Assembly (NCBI RefSeq): GCF_001885765.1
Contig: NZ_JXKD01000002.1
Location: 1-64,000 of the forward strand
Length of the DNA stretch: 64,000 bases
From: Enterococcus aquimarinus
GTDB lineage: Bacteria; Bacillota; Bacilli; Lactobacillales; Enterococcaceae
Direction: 5' to 3'
The notes below the pieces were generated by a model, which was not told the DNA's origin, searched no databases, and saw nothing but the letters and a program-made list of their open reading frames with translations. Position numbers and translations under genes: made by a program. Shown piece by piece: positions 17,093 through 27,384 of the stretch (the stretch's first letter is position 1; each line of letters begins with the position of its first letter).

Positions 17093-18532
17093 TTATAAAT
17101 CTTCACCATTACTCTCGATTACATTTTGATACCAATAAAAGCTATTCTTTTTGATTCTTCTAAGCTCTTTTTCATCATTTTCTTCTCGATCTACGTATAC
17201 AAATCCATAACGCTTTTGATAGCCATTTAACCAACTAAGTAAATCTGTAAATGACCATGTACAATAACCTAAAAGATCGACACCATCTGTCACTGCTTCT
17301 TTACAAGCTAATACATGAGCGCTCAGATAATCAATTCGATGAGAATCATTTACCACGTCGTTTTCTTCCAATTGATCAAATTCACCAAGTCCATTTTCTG
17401 TAATCAGAATGGGTAAGTTATAGCGACTTGTTAATCTTCTTAAACCTACTCTTAGACCTGTAGGATCAATGGCCCAATCCCAATTCGTCGTTTCCAAGTT
17501 CGGGTTCTTCACGTTCTTAAAGACACCAGGTAAACCATTTTCTTTCGCCGTCCCTTTTTTACCGGTATTATTCATCACTTCACTCGGGCCAACCCCATCA
17601 ATTGGATTAGATGCAACCGTTCCTGTTTGATAATAATTGATTCCAATAAAATCTGGTTTCGCTCTTGCTAACAACTCAAGATCGCCTTCTTCAATAACCG
17701 GAGCAATTCCTAGTCTTTCATAATACTTGAATGCAAATGTCGGATATTCCCCTTTGCAATACACATCTAACCACCAGTAGTTGTTCAAGTCTTCCGCATT
17801 TTCAGCAGATAAGATATCTTGTGGATCACAACTATAAGGATAGACAGGTCCATAGGCAAAACTTGGTCCAATCATCCCGTCAGGAACATATTGCTTAAAT
17901 GATTCAATGACCGTCGCATTGGCTACATTTGCAATATGATTGGCTTGTAGCATTCGTTTGTGACTTTTTACTGCAGGTGGATGCATCGCGGTTACATACC
18001 CCAATGTCATAAAAATATTTTGTTCATTCAAAGATACCCAATGCTTGACTTTATCACCAAAACGTTTGAATAAAGTAACACAATAGCGATTAAAGTCTTC
18101 AATAATCTCTCTTGATTCCCATCCACCATAAAGATCTTGTAAATGTTGCGGTAAATCCCAATGATAAAGCGTGACAACAGGTGTAATATTATGAGCAATT
18201 AGTTCATCAATTAATTGCTCGTAAAATTGTAGCCCTGCTTCATTTAGTTCTGTTTTTCCGTCTGGATAAATACGAGTCCAAGCAATTGAGAAACGATACG
18301 CTTTTAATCCCATTTCAGCCATCAACGCGACATCCTCTTTGTATCGATGGTAATGATCGACTGCCACTTTACCATCTGTTTCTTTAAACGTTGTTCCAGG
18401 AATTCTTGTGTAAACGTCCCACACGCTTTCTCCTTTTCCATCTTTATCCCAAGCACCTTCTACTTGGTAGGCTGCTGATGCCGATCCCCATAGAAAATCA
18501 TCACGGAATTTGGCTGTTTTTTCGTAAATCAC
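17093..18532 (-). CDS. GH1 6-phospho-beta-glucosidase
   Basis: It hydrolyses the phosphorylated beta-glucoside delivered by the PTS to glucose 6-phosphate and an aglycone or glucose. The 479-residue GH1 barrel has acid/base Glu170 in LNEQ, nucleophile Glu379 in ITENGLG, and SWLNGYQKRYG near the C-terminus, the phosphate-binding pattern of 6-phospho enzymes. It starts at GTG (18532), 8 bases after AAGGAG. It is the second gene of the operon. Confidence 0.93.
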   Translation of the reverse strand: MIYEKTAKFRDDFLWGSASAAYQVEGAWDKDGKGESVWDVYTRIPGTTFKETDGKVAVDHYHRYKEDVALMAEMGLKAYRFSIAWTRIYPDGKTELNEAGLQFYEQLIDELIAHNITPVVTLYHWDLPQHLQDLYGGWESREIIEDFNRYCVTLFKRFGDKVKHWVSLNEQNIFMTLGYVTAMHPPAVKSHKRMLQANHIANVANATVIESFKQYVPDGMIGPSFAYGPVYPYSCDPQDILSAENAEDLNNYWWLDVYCKGEYPTFAFKYYERLGIAPVIEEGDLELLARAKPDFIGINYYQTGTVASNPIDGVGPSEVMNNTGKKGTAKENGLPGVFKNVKNPNLETTNWDWAIDPTGLRVGLRRLTSRYNLPILITENGLGEFDQLEENDVVNDSHRIDYLSAHVLACKEAVTDGVDLLGYCTWSFTDLLSWLNGYQKRYGFVYVDREENDEKELRRIKKNSFYWYQNVIESNGEDL

Positions 18533-18592
18533 TGCAATCTCTCCTTCAAATGATATGATTTTTACTTATGAACTTTAGTCTTTCACTTTTCT

Positions 18593-19489
18593 TTAACTTC
18601 TAGCTTTAATCACTGCTCCTAGAATATTAGCGTCATTATTGTATTTGCATCTTTTAATCGCGGTCGTAATAAAATCCAATTCAAAGTACTCTTGACACAT
18701 TTTCTTGTACTGCACCTGTAACATGTTAATAAACCAGTCTTCTTCTGAAATGCCACCACCGATACAGATGACCTCAGGATTATAAAATACCGTCATCGCG
18801 ATTAATTGAGTCGTGATATTTTGAATCCATTGTTGGACTGATTTTTGGGCAATTGCATTTCCACCAAGATACTTTTTACAGACGTCAGAACCTAAATCAA
18901 GTTGATCACTGACAGGACTATTCTCATTATATAAATTTAAAAGACCCGTAATTGACGTATAATCGCCCATTTTTTTAAGGGATTGATTAGAATCTTGATT
19001 AAAAAATGGAATATTATGAAATTCAGCTGCGTAGCCATCTTTCCCATAAATCACCCCATTTTCATCACAGATACATCCGCCAGTCCCCGTTCCGATGATT
19101 AAAAATGCTGACGATTGACAGCCTTTTGCATTGCCTAAAGTAAATTCACAAAGTCCTGCCGCTTTCGCATCATTAATGGATTGTACTTTTCTATTAATCC
19201 TTTTACCGATTTCGTCATTAATATTTGTTCCATACATGATGGACACATTCGGAGCAGCATATGACTTTACAGTCGAAATTTGATCAATCAATCCAGGAGC
19301 ACTTACCCCGACCTTCTCTATCTGCTCAATATGTTTAATATTTGAACAAATATAATCATAGAATTGTTCGGAAGATTCCATGTTTACCGCTTTCACTTTC
19401 CATTTTTGAAAGATGCGATAATGATCATCAATCAGTGCGTATTTAATAAAAGTTCCTCCGATATCTATTCCTAAATGATACTTTTGCAT
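18593..19489 (-). CDS. ROK-family sugar kinase
   Basis: First gene of the operon, 298 residues. It has the N-terminal phosphate-binding motif GIDIGGTFIKYALI and the ATP-site IIGTGTGGCI. The ROK zinc cluster (C-x-C-G-x2-G-C) is missing: after EFHNIPF no cysteines follow. It may phosphorylate glucose released by the GH1 enzyme, or a beta-glucoside as in BglK-type ROK kinases. AAGGAG sits before the ATG, and its promoter and two operators lie upstream. Confidence 0.82.
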   Translation of the reverse strand: MQKYHLGIDIGGTFIKYALIDDHYRIFQKWKVKAVNMESSEQFYDYICSNIKHIEQIEKVGVSAPGLIDQISTVKSYAAPNVSIMYGTNINDEIGKRINRKVQSINDAKAAGLCEFTLGNAKGCQSSAFLIIGTGTGGCICDENGVIYGKDGYAAEFHNIPFFNQDSNQSLKKMGDYTSITGLLNLYNENSPVSDQLDLGSDVCKKYLGGNAIAQKSVQQWIQNITTQLIAMTVFYNPEVICIGGGISEEDWFINMLQVQYKKMCQEYFELDFITTAIKRCKYNNDANILGAVIKARS

Positions 19490-19554
19490 ATTCTTCTCCT
19501 TAATAACGAAAATCTACTGCTATAACTATTTACGTTATTTATTTTTACATATCC

Positions 19555-19570
19555 ATAAACGCGTGTTTAT
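19555..19570. promoter_or_regulatory. LacI-type operator 1 of the beta-glucoside operon
   Basis: ATAAACGCGTGTTTAT has perfect 6-base arms around a CG-centred core, typical of LacI-family sites. It lies inside the transcribed leader, 62 bases centre-to-centre from operator 2. Confidence 0.7.
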
Positions 19571-19616
19571 AGAGATGTAAAAAAATATAGCTCTTTATTT
19601 TCTATTGACATTTTTC

Positions 19617-19632
19617 GTGAACGCGCGTTTAC
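19617..19632. promoter_or_regulatory. LacI-type operator 2 of the beta-glucoside operon
   Basis: GTGAACGCGCGTTTAC has one mismatch between its arms. It begins 6 bases after the -10, over the predicted transcription start. Confidence 0.7.
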
Positions 19633-19638
19633 GGACAT

Positions 19639-19667
19639 ATCATACCTTGAAAACAATTACATTTCAA
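19639..19667 (-). promoter_or_regulatory. Promoter of the beta-glucoside operon
   Basis: On the minus strand, TTGAAA (19662-19667) and TATGAT (19639-19644) are 17 bases apart, directly upstream of operator 2. Confidence 0.75.
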
Positions 19668-19763
19668 TAGTTTTTTTCATTTTCCTCTATTTTTTTTATT
19701 ATCTCCAAAAAAATATTAAAGAATGCTGTAAATATCAGTCTCCCACACTAAAAGTAATCCAAC

Positions 19764-19809
19764 CAAAAAAAAAACAGCAAAAGGAAAATCTTCCTTTTAC
19801 TGTTTTTTA
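19764..19809 (-). terminator. Terminator of the acyltransferase gene
   Basis: AAAACAGTAAAAGGAAG pairs with CTTCCTTTT-type sequence and is followed on the minus strand by a run of T. It lies 16 bases past the stop codon. Confidence 0.8.
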
Positions 19810-19824
19810 AGTGACTCTACACTC

Positions 19825-21702
19825 TTACGGCAGCAATACATTTCTAGCGATAAGGCCTGTATATTCAATGAGTCCCTGTTCGCTCGGATGCACTTGGTCT
19901 TCACGGAACCAATCTGGTTGTCCGTCACTCGCTTGATACCAATTAATTAAAGTAATATTCTCATATTTCGTCGCCATTTGGTCAAAGAGGGCATTGACTT
20001 CATTTTGCCATCGTTGTGTTGGGACACGGGTATTAATGAGATAAACCTGACGATCACCAATCTCTGTCATTAAATCATCAAATTGTGCTTCGGTTGCTAA
20101 TCCATTTGAGCCTAATCCTAGAAGAACATTCTTTTTTAATAAGCCTTCTTTTTTTAGTTGTTTGATTTCCTCAAGACTATTATATAACTGGCGTCCGATG
20201 ACCGCATCGACCACGACGCTCGGAAAGACTTCTTGTAAGTTTGAAGTGGCACCTAACATCACCGAATCACCAAAAGCCGTTAACTCTAACTGTTGTCCTT
20301 GTCTGACTTGTTCTTCTGTCAATTGATAGCGCGTCATTAAGGTCGCAATATTTTCAGGTATTTCTCCAGAAGTTTCGGTTGTGTCGATTGCTTCGTTTGG
20401 TTGATTTGTTTGACTTTTCGTTTCTTCCGCTATCTTTTGATTTTCTTCGATTTTTTGTTGAAAGGCTTCTTGTTCCGCAGTCAGTGTATTCGTCGGCGCG
20501 ATGATTAAGCCCATCAAACTAATCAGCACGACTAATAAAATCCCCCACTGTTTGACTGCTTGAGCCGTGAATCCTCTCATCTTTACAGTCTCTTTTAACT
20601 TGCGTAGCATCCCTTTGAATGTCCACTCACGCCCTGGTTTTTCAACAAAGCGATAAGACCATTCACTGAGTAAAAAGATGATGACTAATTCAATCACGGT
20701 ATGCAACCAGCGATGATCGGCGATATTTTTTACTTTCGCTTCATAAAAAATCATGACCGGAAATTGATAGAGGTACAGACTATAGCTACGTTTCCCAATA
20801 TAAGTAAAAAGAGGGTTGGTTAGCCAGCGGTTCCAGTTCGCTCCAGGGTGGGCAGTCACCGCAACCATCACACAAGCGAGTAAACTAATCAGATAGAAAC
20901 CACCATAATAAATAAAGGAATAGCGCGCATCAAGGAAGAAAAAACCAAGTGCCAGGAGGACTAAACTTACGCCACCTGACAGATTCAATACTTTCTTTGC
21001 TTCTTTTGGAATTTGACTTCGTAATTGGGCGGTCGGCCATACGAAGGCTAATAATGAACCTAGCCAAAGCGAAAAAAGACGCGTATCTGTTCCGTAATAG
21101 ACACGGGTTGGATCACTACCTGGTTGAAAGAGCAGGACCATCATAAGTGCTGAAATAAGTGTTCCACCAAAAATAATTTTTATGATAGTGGACTTGTTTT
21201 TGACAAATTTCAATAAAAGGAAGCAGATAATGGGCCAAATCAGATAATTTTGTCCCTCAACGGCTAGTGACCACAGATGCGTAAAGGGGGATTCATTCCC
21301 AAAACGATCAAAGTAGGAATAGCCTTGCCGAATTTGCCACCAATTGTTTACATAAAATAAACTACTGAACACAATCCCTTTTAAATTATTTAATAAGTTG
21401 CGTTGAAAAAGCGTAATATATGCGGCCGAAACAATGAGTAACGTGACTAAAGCAGGATACAACCGCCGTATGCGCCGTAAGTAAAATTGTTTAAACTGAA
21501 TTTTTTCATTTATTTGCCACTCTTGGCGTAAGCCATCTGTAATCAAGTAACCCGATATCACAAAAAAAACAGGTACACCCAAATACCCGCCACGCATATT
21601 TTCTGGCATCAGATGATAAAAAATCACGCCAATCACTGCTAATGATCGTAAACCATCTAGGCCACTAATGTACCGCCGTTTATGCTGTTGTTTGTTTTCC
21701 AT
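19825..21702 (-). CDS. Membrane acyltransferase with C-terminal SGNH domain, OatA-like
   Basis: A two-part protein of 625 residues. The N-terminal acyltransferase-3 domain (about residues 1-400) has some ten membrane segments, with the family signature FFVISGYLITDGL and His in IFYHLMP. A linker rich in Gln/Glu/Thr leads to an extracellular SGNH hydrolase-like domain with block I GDSVMLG and the Asp/His pair in EDQVHPS. This layout is that of OatA, which O-acetylates peptidoglycan MurNAc and gives lysozyme resistance. Other wall polymers are possible substrates. GAGGG precedes the ATG and the gene is transcribed alone. Confidence 0.85.
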   Translation of the reverse strand: MENKQQHKRRYISGLDGLRSLAVIGVIFYHLMPENMRGGYLGVPVFFVISGYLITDGLRQEWQINEKIQFKQFYLRRIRRLYPALVTLLIVSAAYITLFQRNLLNNLKGIVFSSLFYVNNWWQIRQGYSYFDRFGNESPFTHLWSLAVEGQNYLIWPIICFLLLKFVKNKSTIIKIIFGGTLISALMMVLLFQPGSDPTRVYYGTDTRLFSLWLGSLLAFVWPTAQLRSQIPKEAKKVLNLSGGVSLVLLALGFFFLDARYSFIYYGGFYLISLLACVMVAVTAHPGANWNRWLTNPLFTYIGKRSYSLYLYQFPVMIFYEAKVKNIADHRWLHTVIELVIIFLLSEWSYRFVEKPGREWTFKGMLRKLKETVKMRGFTAQAVKQWGILLVVLISLMGLIIAPTNTLTAEQEAFQQKIEENQKIAEETKSQTNQPNEAIDTTETSGEIPENIATLMTRYQLTEEQVRQGQQLELTAFGDSVMLGATSNLQEVFPSVVVDAVIGRQLYNSLEEIKQLKKEGLLKKNVLLGLGSNGLATEAQFDDLMTEIGDRQVYLINTRVPTQRWQNEVNALFDQMATKYENITLINWYQASDGQPDWFREDQVHPSEQGLIEYTGLIARNVLLP

Positions 21703-21829
21703 CTACTTTCCCTCATATTCATAAAATCTACTCTTATCATGCCATAGAAATGGTGAAAATACAGCTTCCTTTTCGTATCTTTTGTAAAAAGTTAAGACAG
21801 CTTTCTTAGCCGTTTTTTTCTTCAAAAAT

Positions 21830-22705
21830 CTATAAATCTTCTTCATAAAAACGCCCTAGAATCTGTACATTATCCGCAATACTGACAAAGGCATGCGGAT
21901 CTGTTTCTTTCATAATTTGTTTTAATAATGGTAATTCGTAACGCGTCACCACGGTAATCAATACTTTTTGACGATCGTAGCGAAACGCCCCTTCTGCGCC
22001 ATTAATGATGGTGATCCCGCGACGCATTTTGCCGTGAATGCCGTGAATGACTTCGTCGGCACAAGACGTCACAATCGTTACTTGCATTTTCTTTTGCTTT
22101 GTAAAGACGGCATCCATGACTTTTCCACTCACAAAAATCGCTAAGGCACTATAAAAAGCATATTGCCAACCAAAAAGCAGTCCGGCTGCGAGTAGAATGA
22201 ATGAGTTAAAAATAATCGATAACGAACCAATCGTTTTTCCGGTTTTTTTCCGTATCGCAATCGTGATAAAATCTAAGCCTCCCGAAGAAAGACCATTACG
22301 TAATGCGTAGCCTCCGCCGGCACCCATGACGACACCACCAAAAATCGCATTAATAATGGGATCGGTAGATAAGACTTGAACTGGGATGATTTGCATAAAA
22401 ACAGAGGTTAAGAGTACGGTAATCCCAGTGAAAATCGTAAACTTAGGGCTAATTTTAAACCAACCCAAAATAAATAACGGAAGATTTAATAACAATAACG
22501 CAAGCGCAACTGGAATTTTTATTCCAAAGGCACTCTGCGTTAACGTGCTAATAATTTGCGCAATCCCTGTGACCCCACTGGAATAGATATTTCCAGGTTC
22601 ATAAAAGAAATTGACTGCGGCCGATGCCGTAATCGCGTAAACAATTGATGTCGAAATTTTTGTTGCATAGTTTGAATGGGGTAAATATTTCCAGAACTTA
22701 TCCAT
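21830..22705 (-). CDS. YitT-family membrane protein (DUF2179 C-terminal domain)
   Basis: A 291-residue protein with about five N-terminal membrane segments and a soluble C-terminal DUF2179 domain. The function of the family is not established. The frame is open to 22786, but the earlier in-frame starts lie in or before a TATAAT-like element (about 22752-22757) and lack ribosome sites. I therefore choose the ATG at 22705, with GAGG at a rather long distance. The start is uncertain. Confidence 0.8.
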   Translation of the reverse strand: MDKFWKYLPHSNYATKISTSIVYAITASAAVNFFYEPGNIYSSGVTGIAQIISTLTQSAFGIKIPVALALLLLNLPLFILGWFKISPKFTIFTGITVLLTSVFMQIIPVQVLSTDPIINAIFGGVVMGAGGGYALRNGLSSGGLDFITIAIRKKTGKTIGSLSIIFNSFILLAAGLLFGWQYAFYSALAIFVSGKVMDAVFTKQKKMQVTIVTSCADEVIHGIHGKMRRGITIINGAEGAFRYDRQKVLITVVTRYELPLLKQIMKETDPHAFVSIADNVQILGRFYEEDL

Positions 22706-22764
22706 GGACTTAGGGAGCCTCGCTTTTTTTATGTATTCCTTTACGTTTCTCATTATACGCAGTT

Positions 22765-22831
22765 TTATAAAAAAAGAAATAAACAATTGGCTAGACGTGA
22801 GATTCTACTCTTGTCTTAACCAATTGTTTAT
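22765..22831 (-). terminator. Terminator of hisS-aspS
   Basis: ATAAACAATTGG and CCAATTGTTTAT form a 12-bp stem. It is followed by a T-rich tail on the minus strand, just past the aspS stop. Confidence 0.85.
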
Positions 22832-22835
22832 CTTT

Positions 22836-24608
22836 TTAGTCTTCGTTTACGACTGTAACATCAATGCCTAATTCAAATAATTGTAATGGGGCAACCGTGC
22901 TTGGTGCCGCAGACATTGGATCGACTGCACGACCATTCTTCGGAAAGGCAATGACTTCACGAATATTATCTTCTCCGGCTAACAACATCACAAGACGGTC
23001 TAATCCAAGTGCAATACCACCGTGTGGAGGGAAGCCAAAGTCCAACGCTTCTAATAAGAAACCAAATTGATTTTGCATTTCGCGGTGTGAGAACCCGAGT
23101 GTTTCAAACATTTGCTCTTGGAGTTCACGTGTATGAATCCGTAATGAGCCGCCGCCTAATTCGTACCCGTTTAAGACAACATCGTACGCTTGGGCATGAA
23201 CTTTACTTGGGTCCGTTGCGAGTAATGCAACATCATCTGCTTGTGGCAAGGTAAATGGATGATGCGCAGAAACATAGCGATTCGCTTCTGCATCATATTC
23301 AAATTGTGGCCAATCCACTACCCAAACAAAGTTAAATTGACTGTCATCGATTAAGCCTAATTCTTTTCCTAAACGTGAACGCAATGCGCCCAGTGCTGCT
23401 GAGACAACCTCAAAACTATCCGCCCCAAACATCAGTAAGTCACCGACTTCAGCGTTAGTCGCTGCGATAATATCTTCCGTTGCTTCAACTAAGAATTTCG
23501 CAATTGGACCTTTTAAGCCATCTTCTTCGACTTTTAACCATGCTAACCCTTTTGCGCCATATTGACTAACAAAAGTCCCAAAATTATCCATGTCTTTACG
23601 TGAGTAGTTCGCAGCTGCTCCTTTAGCATTTAAAGCTTTCACAACACCACCATTGGCTAATGCCATTTGGAAGACTTTAAAGTCAACGTCTTTGACTGTT
23701 TCTGATAAATCAATCAGTTCTAAGTCGAAACGAGTGTCTGGTTTATCGCTACCATAACGATTCATCGCATCTTGCCAAGAAAGACGAGGGAACGGCGCTT
23801 GAATATCTAAGCCTTTGACGTCTTTCATGACTTTGACTAACAACTCTTCTGTCATGGTTTGAATTTCTTCGGCAGATAAGAACGTCGTTTCAATATCGAT
23901 TTGGGTAAATTCTGGCTGACGATCGCCCCGTAAATCTTCATCACGGAAGCAACGAACGATTTGATAATAACGATCAAATCCAGCATTCATTAATAATTGT
24001 TTAAAAATTTGTGGTGATTGCGGTAACGCGTAAAAATGTCCTGGATGCACACGCGATGGCACTAAATAGTCACGCGCGCCTTCTGGTGTTGATTTTGCTA
24101 AATAAGGCGTCTCAATATCTAAGTAATCTTGACTGTCTAAATATTCACGAATCGCACGCGTTGTTTTCGTCCGCATCATAATGTTTTGGGTCATTTTTGG
24201 ACGACGTAAATCAAGGTAACGATATTTCATTCTAGATTCATCGCCAACGTTCGCCTCATCTTCGATTGGGAAAGCAGGCGTTTTCGCTTTACTTAAAATC
24301 GTAATTTGATCAGCCATCACTTCAAATTCACCGGTTTTCATTTTCGGGTTGACCGCTTCTGGTGCGCGCGCAATCACTTTTCCGTGAATTTCAATCACGT
24401 ATTCACTACGACACGTATCCGCAATTTCCCAGGCTTCTTTTGAAAGTTCTGGATTAAATACCACTTGGACGATGCCTTCGCGGTCACGTAAATCGATAAA
24501 AATGACGCCTCCTAAATCCCGACGCTTTTGAACCCATCCTTTTAACGTGACTTCTTGTTCTAAATACTCTTTGTTTACTAGACCATTATAGACTGTTCTT
24601 TTTGCCAT
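22836..24608 (-). CDS. aspS: Aspartyl-tRNA synthetase
   Basis: A class II synthetase of 590 residues, the usual bacterial length. It has an N-terminal OB-fold anticodon domain ([20 protein letters not shown]), catalytic motif 2 ([16 protein letters not shown]) and motif 3 ([11 protein letters not shown]). The start codon lies 2 bases after the hisS stop, with GAGGAT inside the end of hisS. The two genes form one operon under a T-box. Confidence 0.97.
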   Translation of the reverse strand: MAKRTVYNGLVNKEYLEQEVTLKGWVQKRRDLGGVIFIDLRDREGIVQVVFNPELSKEAWEIADTCRSEYVIEIHGKVIARAPEAVNPKMKTGEFEVMADQITILSKAKTPAFPIEDEANVGDESRMKYRYLDLRRPKMTQNIMMRTKTTRAIREYLDSQDYLDIETPYLAKSTPEGARDYLVPSRVHPGHFYALPQSPQIFKQLLMNAGFDRYYQIVRCFRDEDLRGDRQPEFTQIDIETTFLSAEEIQTMTEELLVKVMKDVKGLDIQAPFPRLSWQDAMNRYGSDKPDTRFDLELIDLSETVKDVDFKVFQMALANGGVVKALNAKGAAANYSRKDMDNFGTFVSQYGAKGLAWLKVEEDGLKGPIAKFLVEATEDIIAATNAEVGDLLMFGADSFEVVSAALGALRSRLGKELGLIDDSQFNFVWVVDWPQFEYDAEANRYVSAHHPFTLPQADDVALLATDPSKVHAQAYDVVLNGYELGGGSLRIHTRELQEQMFETLGFSHREMQNQFGFLLEALDFGFPPHGGIALGLDRLVMLLAGEDNIREVIAFPKNGRAVDPMSAAPSTVAPLQLFELGIDVTVVNED

Positions 24609-24609
24609 C

Positions 24610-25908
24610 TTATTTATCCTCTTCTTTCGTTAATTCATCATAGACTGCTGAGAAATTCGTATAAATTTCTGTTAATGGAACTTGAATTTCTTTACGAGTT
24701 GCCATCGCTTTAACGTTGACCATACCCGCTTCTAATTCACTTTCGCCGATGGTTAAGACCAGCGTTGCGTTTAATTTATCGGCTGTTTTAAATTGCCCTT
24801 TGGCTTTTCGATTTAACACGTCACGATCTGCTGAAAATCCCGCGTGACGGATACTTTGAACGAGTTTTAATGCTTCAATATTAACGGCTTCCCCTAGGTT
24901 CACAACATAGGCGTCCAGCGGATTTCCTGTTGGAATCAAAACGGCTTCTGCTTCTAAGACAAGTAATACTCGCTCAATTCCTAACGCAAAACCAAAACCT
25001 GGCGTTTCCGGTCCACCAAGTTCTGCGACTAACTGATTGTAACGACCGCCAGCACAGATGGTGTTTTGTGCACCCATTCCTTGGGCGTCACTCATAATTT
25101 CAAAAATCGTATGCGTGTAATAATCCAACCCACGAACCATGTTGTGATCAATTTGATAAGGTACCTCAAGTGCATCCAACATCGCAACCACTTCATCAAA
25201 GTGCTTTTTAGCAGGCTCGCTTAAGTAATCTAAAATCGAGGGTGCATTTGCCACCACTGCTTTATCGCCTTTGTCTTTACTATCTAGAACTCGTAAAGGA
25301 TTTTCATTCAAGCGACGTTGTGAATCTTCGCTTAATTTTTCTTGATGCGGTGTTAAATAATCAATTAATGCTTGACGATAGTTTTGACGCGTTTCCAAAT
25401 CTCCTAATGAGTTGATCACTAAATGGAATTGCTTCATACCTAGTTGTTCAAAAAAGTCCATCGCCATCATCATTGTTTCAACGTCTGTCGCTGGATTTTC
25501 TGATCCAAACGCTTCTACCCCAATTTGATGAAACTGTCTTAAACGGCCTTTTTGCGGACGCTCATAGCGAAACATCGGACCGGTGTAGTAGACTTTATAC
25601 GGTTTCGTATATTCTGGGCCAAATAATTTATTTTCAACAAATGAACGCACAACTGGAGCCGTACCTTCTGGGCGTAAGGTAATATGACGTTCTCCTTTAT
25701 CATAAAAGTCATACATTTCTTTTGTTACGATATCACTCGTACCGCCCACACTGCGCGTAATCACTTCAATGTGCTCAAACATTGGCGTACGGATTTCTTG
25801 GTACTGATAATCGTTAAATAATAAACGTGCCGTTTCCTCAATAAATTGCCATTTCTCAACTTCTCCTGGCAAAATATCATTTGTCCCTTTTGGTCGTTGA
25901 TAACTCAT
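24610..25908 (-). CDS. hisS: Histidyl-tRNA synthetase
   Basis: A class II synthetase of 432 residues. It begins [11 protein letters not shown], has motif 2 [16 protein letters not shown] and the HisRS signature GGRYNQL. The start at 25908 is set by GAAGGAGG; the frame extends to 25926 only through the ribosome site itself. First gene of hisS-aspS, controlled by the T-box leader upstream. Confidence 0.97.
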   Translation of the reverse strand: MSYQRPKGTNDILPGEVEKWQFIEETARLLFNDYQYQEIRTPMFEHIEVITRSVGGTSDIVTKEMYDFYDKGERHITLRPEGTAPVVRSFVENKLFGPEYTKPYKVYYTGPMFRYERPQKGRLRQFHQIGVEAFGSENPATDVETMMMAMDFFEQLGMKQFHLVINSLGDLETRQNYRQALIDYLTPHQEKLSEDSQRRLNENPLRVLDSKDKGDKAVVANAPSILDYLSEPAKKHFDEVVAMLDALEVPYQIDHNMVRGLDYYTHTIFEIMSDAQGMGAQNTICAGGRYNQLVAELGGPETPGFGFALGIERVLLVLEAEAVLIPTGNPLDAYVVNLGEAVNIEALKLVQSIRHAGFSADRDVLNRKAKGQFKTADKLNATLVLTIGESELEAGMVNVKAMATRKEIQVPLTEIYTNFSAVYDELTKEEDK

Positions 25909-26189
25909 CTTTTTTTCCTCCTTCAATAAAAAAACAACAAAAAACGCCCTTGTCTACACAAGGACGTTAACATTTCACGTGGTACCACCTAAATTTGAAA
26001 GTTTGTCTTAAACACTAAACCAAACTTTCCTCAAACGATTAACGCTCGTGCACGTAGAGGCTTTTCTTCCTCTCATCTCCAGATTGTCTTTCCCGTATTT
26101 TTTCCTTAAATGACTCTCAGCCTCGGTCATTCTCTCTAAAAAGTGAAAAAATTACTTACTCGATCCTTCACAGACTTTTCTTTAATAGT
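25909..26189 (-). promoter_or_regulatory. T-box leader of hisS-aspS
   Basis: On the minus strand the leader carries the T-box core AGGTGGTACCACG (about 25979-25992). An intrinsic terminator follows: AACGTCCTTGT... paired with ACAAGGGCGTT, then six T (about 25938-25970). Uncharged tRNA binding would favour the antiterminator and allow transcription. I could not fix the specifier codon with confidence; His or Asp is expected. Confidence 0.9.
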
Positions 26190-26195
26190 AGTTAT

Positions 26196-26224
26196 ACATT
26201 ACAAGAAATTTCCATGAAAGTCAA
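26196..26224 (-). promoter_or_regulatory. Promoter of the hisS-aspS T-box transcript
   Basis: On the minus strand, TTGACT (26219-26224) and TAATGT (26196-26201) are 17 bases apart. Confidence 0.65.
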
Positions 26225-26467
26225 GCGCCTGTCTAGCAGTTGTCAAAGTTCCCATTCAAGCTATCGATTCCCTCTCCAGCTAGCGTAGTCAACGAGCGAG
26301 ACTGTTCGTGATCCGATTGATTCGACAATCTATTGCAGGTGAAATAATTGTTTTTCCGATATTTTTCTTAATCAAACACACAGCTCGCTGTCTTCCTCTT
26401 CAAAAAGAGGCTGATGACAAAATTTCAACCGCTAACGAGTCTTAACGAATTTGTGATCACAACGCAT
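26225..26467. other. Intergenic stretch without a recognisable gene
   Basis: I see no ORF with a ribosome site here. A plus-strand frame from 26414 lacks one and crosses the cupin terminator. Confidence 0.6.
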
Positions 26468-26495
26468 AAAAGCGATGACAAGGGCCATCGCTTTT
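26468..26495 (-). terminator. Terminator of the cupin gene
   Basis: AAAAGCGATG and CATCGCTTTT form a 10-bp stem with an 8-base loop. Confidence 0.7.
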
Positions 26496-26562
26496 ACGTG
26501 AAATGTTTGTTTGCGTACACGCCATCCAAAAATCGGATGACCACCTTGCCTTTACACATTCT

Positions 26563-26979
26563 CTATTCTTTTTCTAATTCCATTGCTGCTTCTTTTGTCT
26601 CTTCATGAGTATCAAAGGGATGATTTGCTGGTGAATAAATCGAATAGAGTTTCATTGGTTCATCGCCAATATTTGTGACATTGTGCCAAGTATTAGCCGG
26701 AATAATAATCGCATCGTCTGCTTCGACAATTTGACTTACGGTAATGACATCCTTGTCTTTGCCCATTTCTACTTTTCCTCGGCCTGCTTCTAAACGTAAA
26801 AACTGATCCACATGAGGATGGATTTCCATCCCAATATCACCACCACCAGCTGGAATACTCATGAGCGTAATTTGAAAATAATCGCCCGTCCAAAGCGTTG
26901 TCCGATAATCCTTGTTTTGTAAGGTCGCTTCTTCAATATTGAAAGCGAGTGGTTCTTTCCCATAATCTTTTAGTTCCAT
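26563..26979 (-). CDS. Small single-domain cupin protein
   Basis: A 138-residue cupin. Metal-site residues are visible in cupin motif 1 (HPHVDQFLRLEAGRG) and motif 2 (PANTWHNVTN). The substrate is unknown; such proteins may be sugar or thiol metabolism enzymes or simple binders. GGAGGG precedes the ATG at 26979; the open frame to 27021 lacks support. Confidence 0.85.
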   Translation of the reverse strand: MELKDYGKEPLAFNIEEATLQNKDYRTTLWTGDYFQITLMSIPAGGGDIGMEIHPHVDQFLRLEAGRGKVEMGKDKDVITVSQIVEADDAIIIPANTWHNVTNIGDEPMKLYSIYSPANHPFDTHEETKEAAMELEKE

Positions 26980-27328
26980 AACGTTTCCCTCCATTTTGTT
27001 CGCATTTAGCAACAGGAGCATTTGTCAGTGATTCTTTCACACACACTCACGATCATATTCCCTTTGATTTTTCAGAGTGTTTCTTACTCAAGATGATACA
27101 ACGTAAATTTAAATCGATTTTACGTTGAAAGAAAAAAATACAATATCATTCTCCTTGATTTTAACACAATACCGATAAAAAGTAAGCGTTTTCTATTTGT
27201 CTTTAGTACTCCTAGATTACTAGTCTTATGATTATGAAAAAATCGGAATAAGCCATTGTGACGAATGAATGAAAAAAAGATCTCATCGATTCGCCATTCG
27301 ATTCTTTTTTCATTCGAAGGATTTTCCC
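26980..27328. other. Intergenic region between divergent genes
   Basis: About 350 bases with no supported gene. A hairpin-forming repeat (CAACGTAAA / TTTACGTTG, about 27100-27127) is the only structure noted. Confidence 0.5.
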
Positions 27329-27357
27329 TTGCCTCTCTGATCACAAAAACGTACACT
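27329..27357 (+). promoter_or_regulatory. Promoter of the thioesterase-acetyltransferase genes
   Basis: TTGCCT and TACACT are separated by 17 bases, about 28 bases before the thioesterase start. Confidence 0.55.
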
Positions 27358-27384
27358 AAAAGAAAACAACAACGGAGTGATTGT

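Noticed and set aside
8025-26538. A 16-base sequence (CCAAAAATCGGATGAC) found both near 8025 and near 26525
   Set aside because: One shared 16-mer in 64 kb is about what chance allows, and the flanks do not match.
26414-26608. Plus-strand frame of 64 codons between hisS and the cupin gene
   Set aside because: No ribosome site, crosses the cupin terminator and overlaps the end of the cupin gene on the other strand.
27120-27356. Minus-strand frame of 78 codons upstream of the thioesterase gene
   Set aside because: No ribosome site. It overlaps the thioesterase promoter, and its composition looks like translated AT-rich intergenic DNA.
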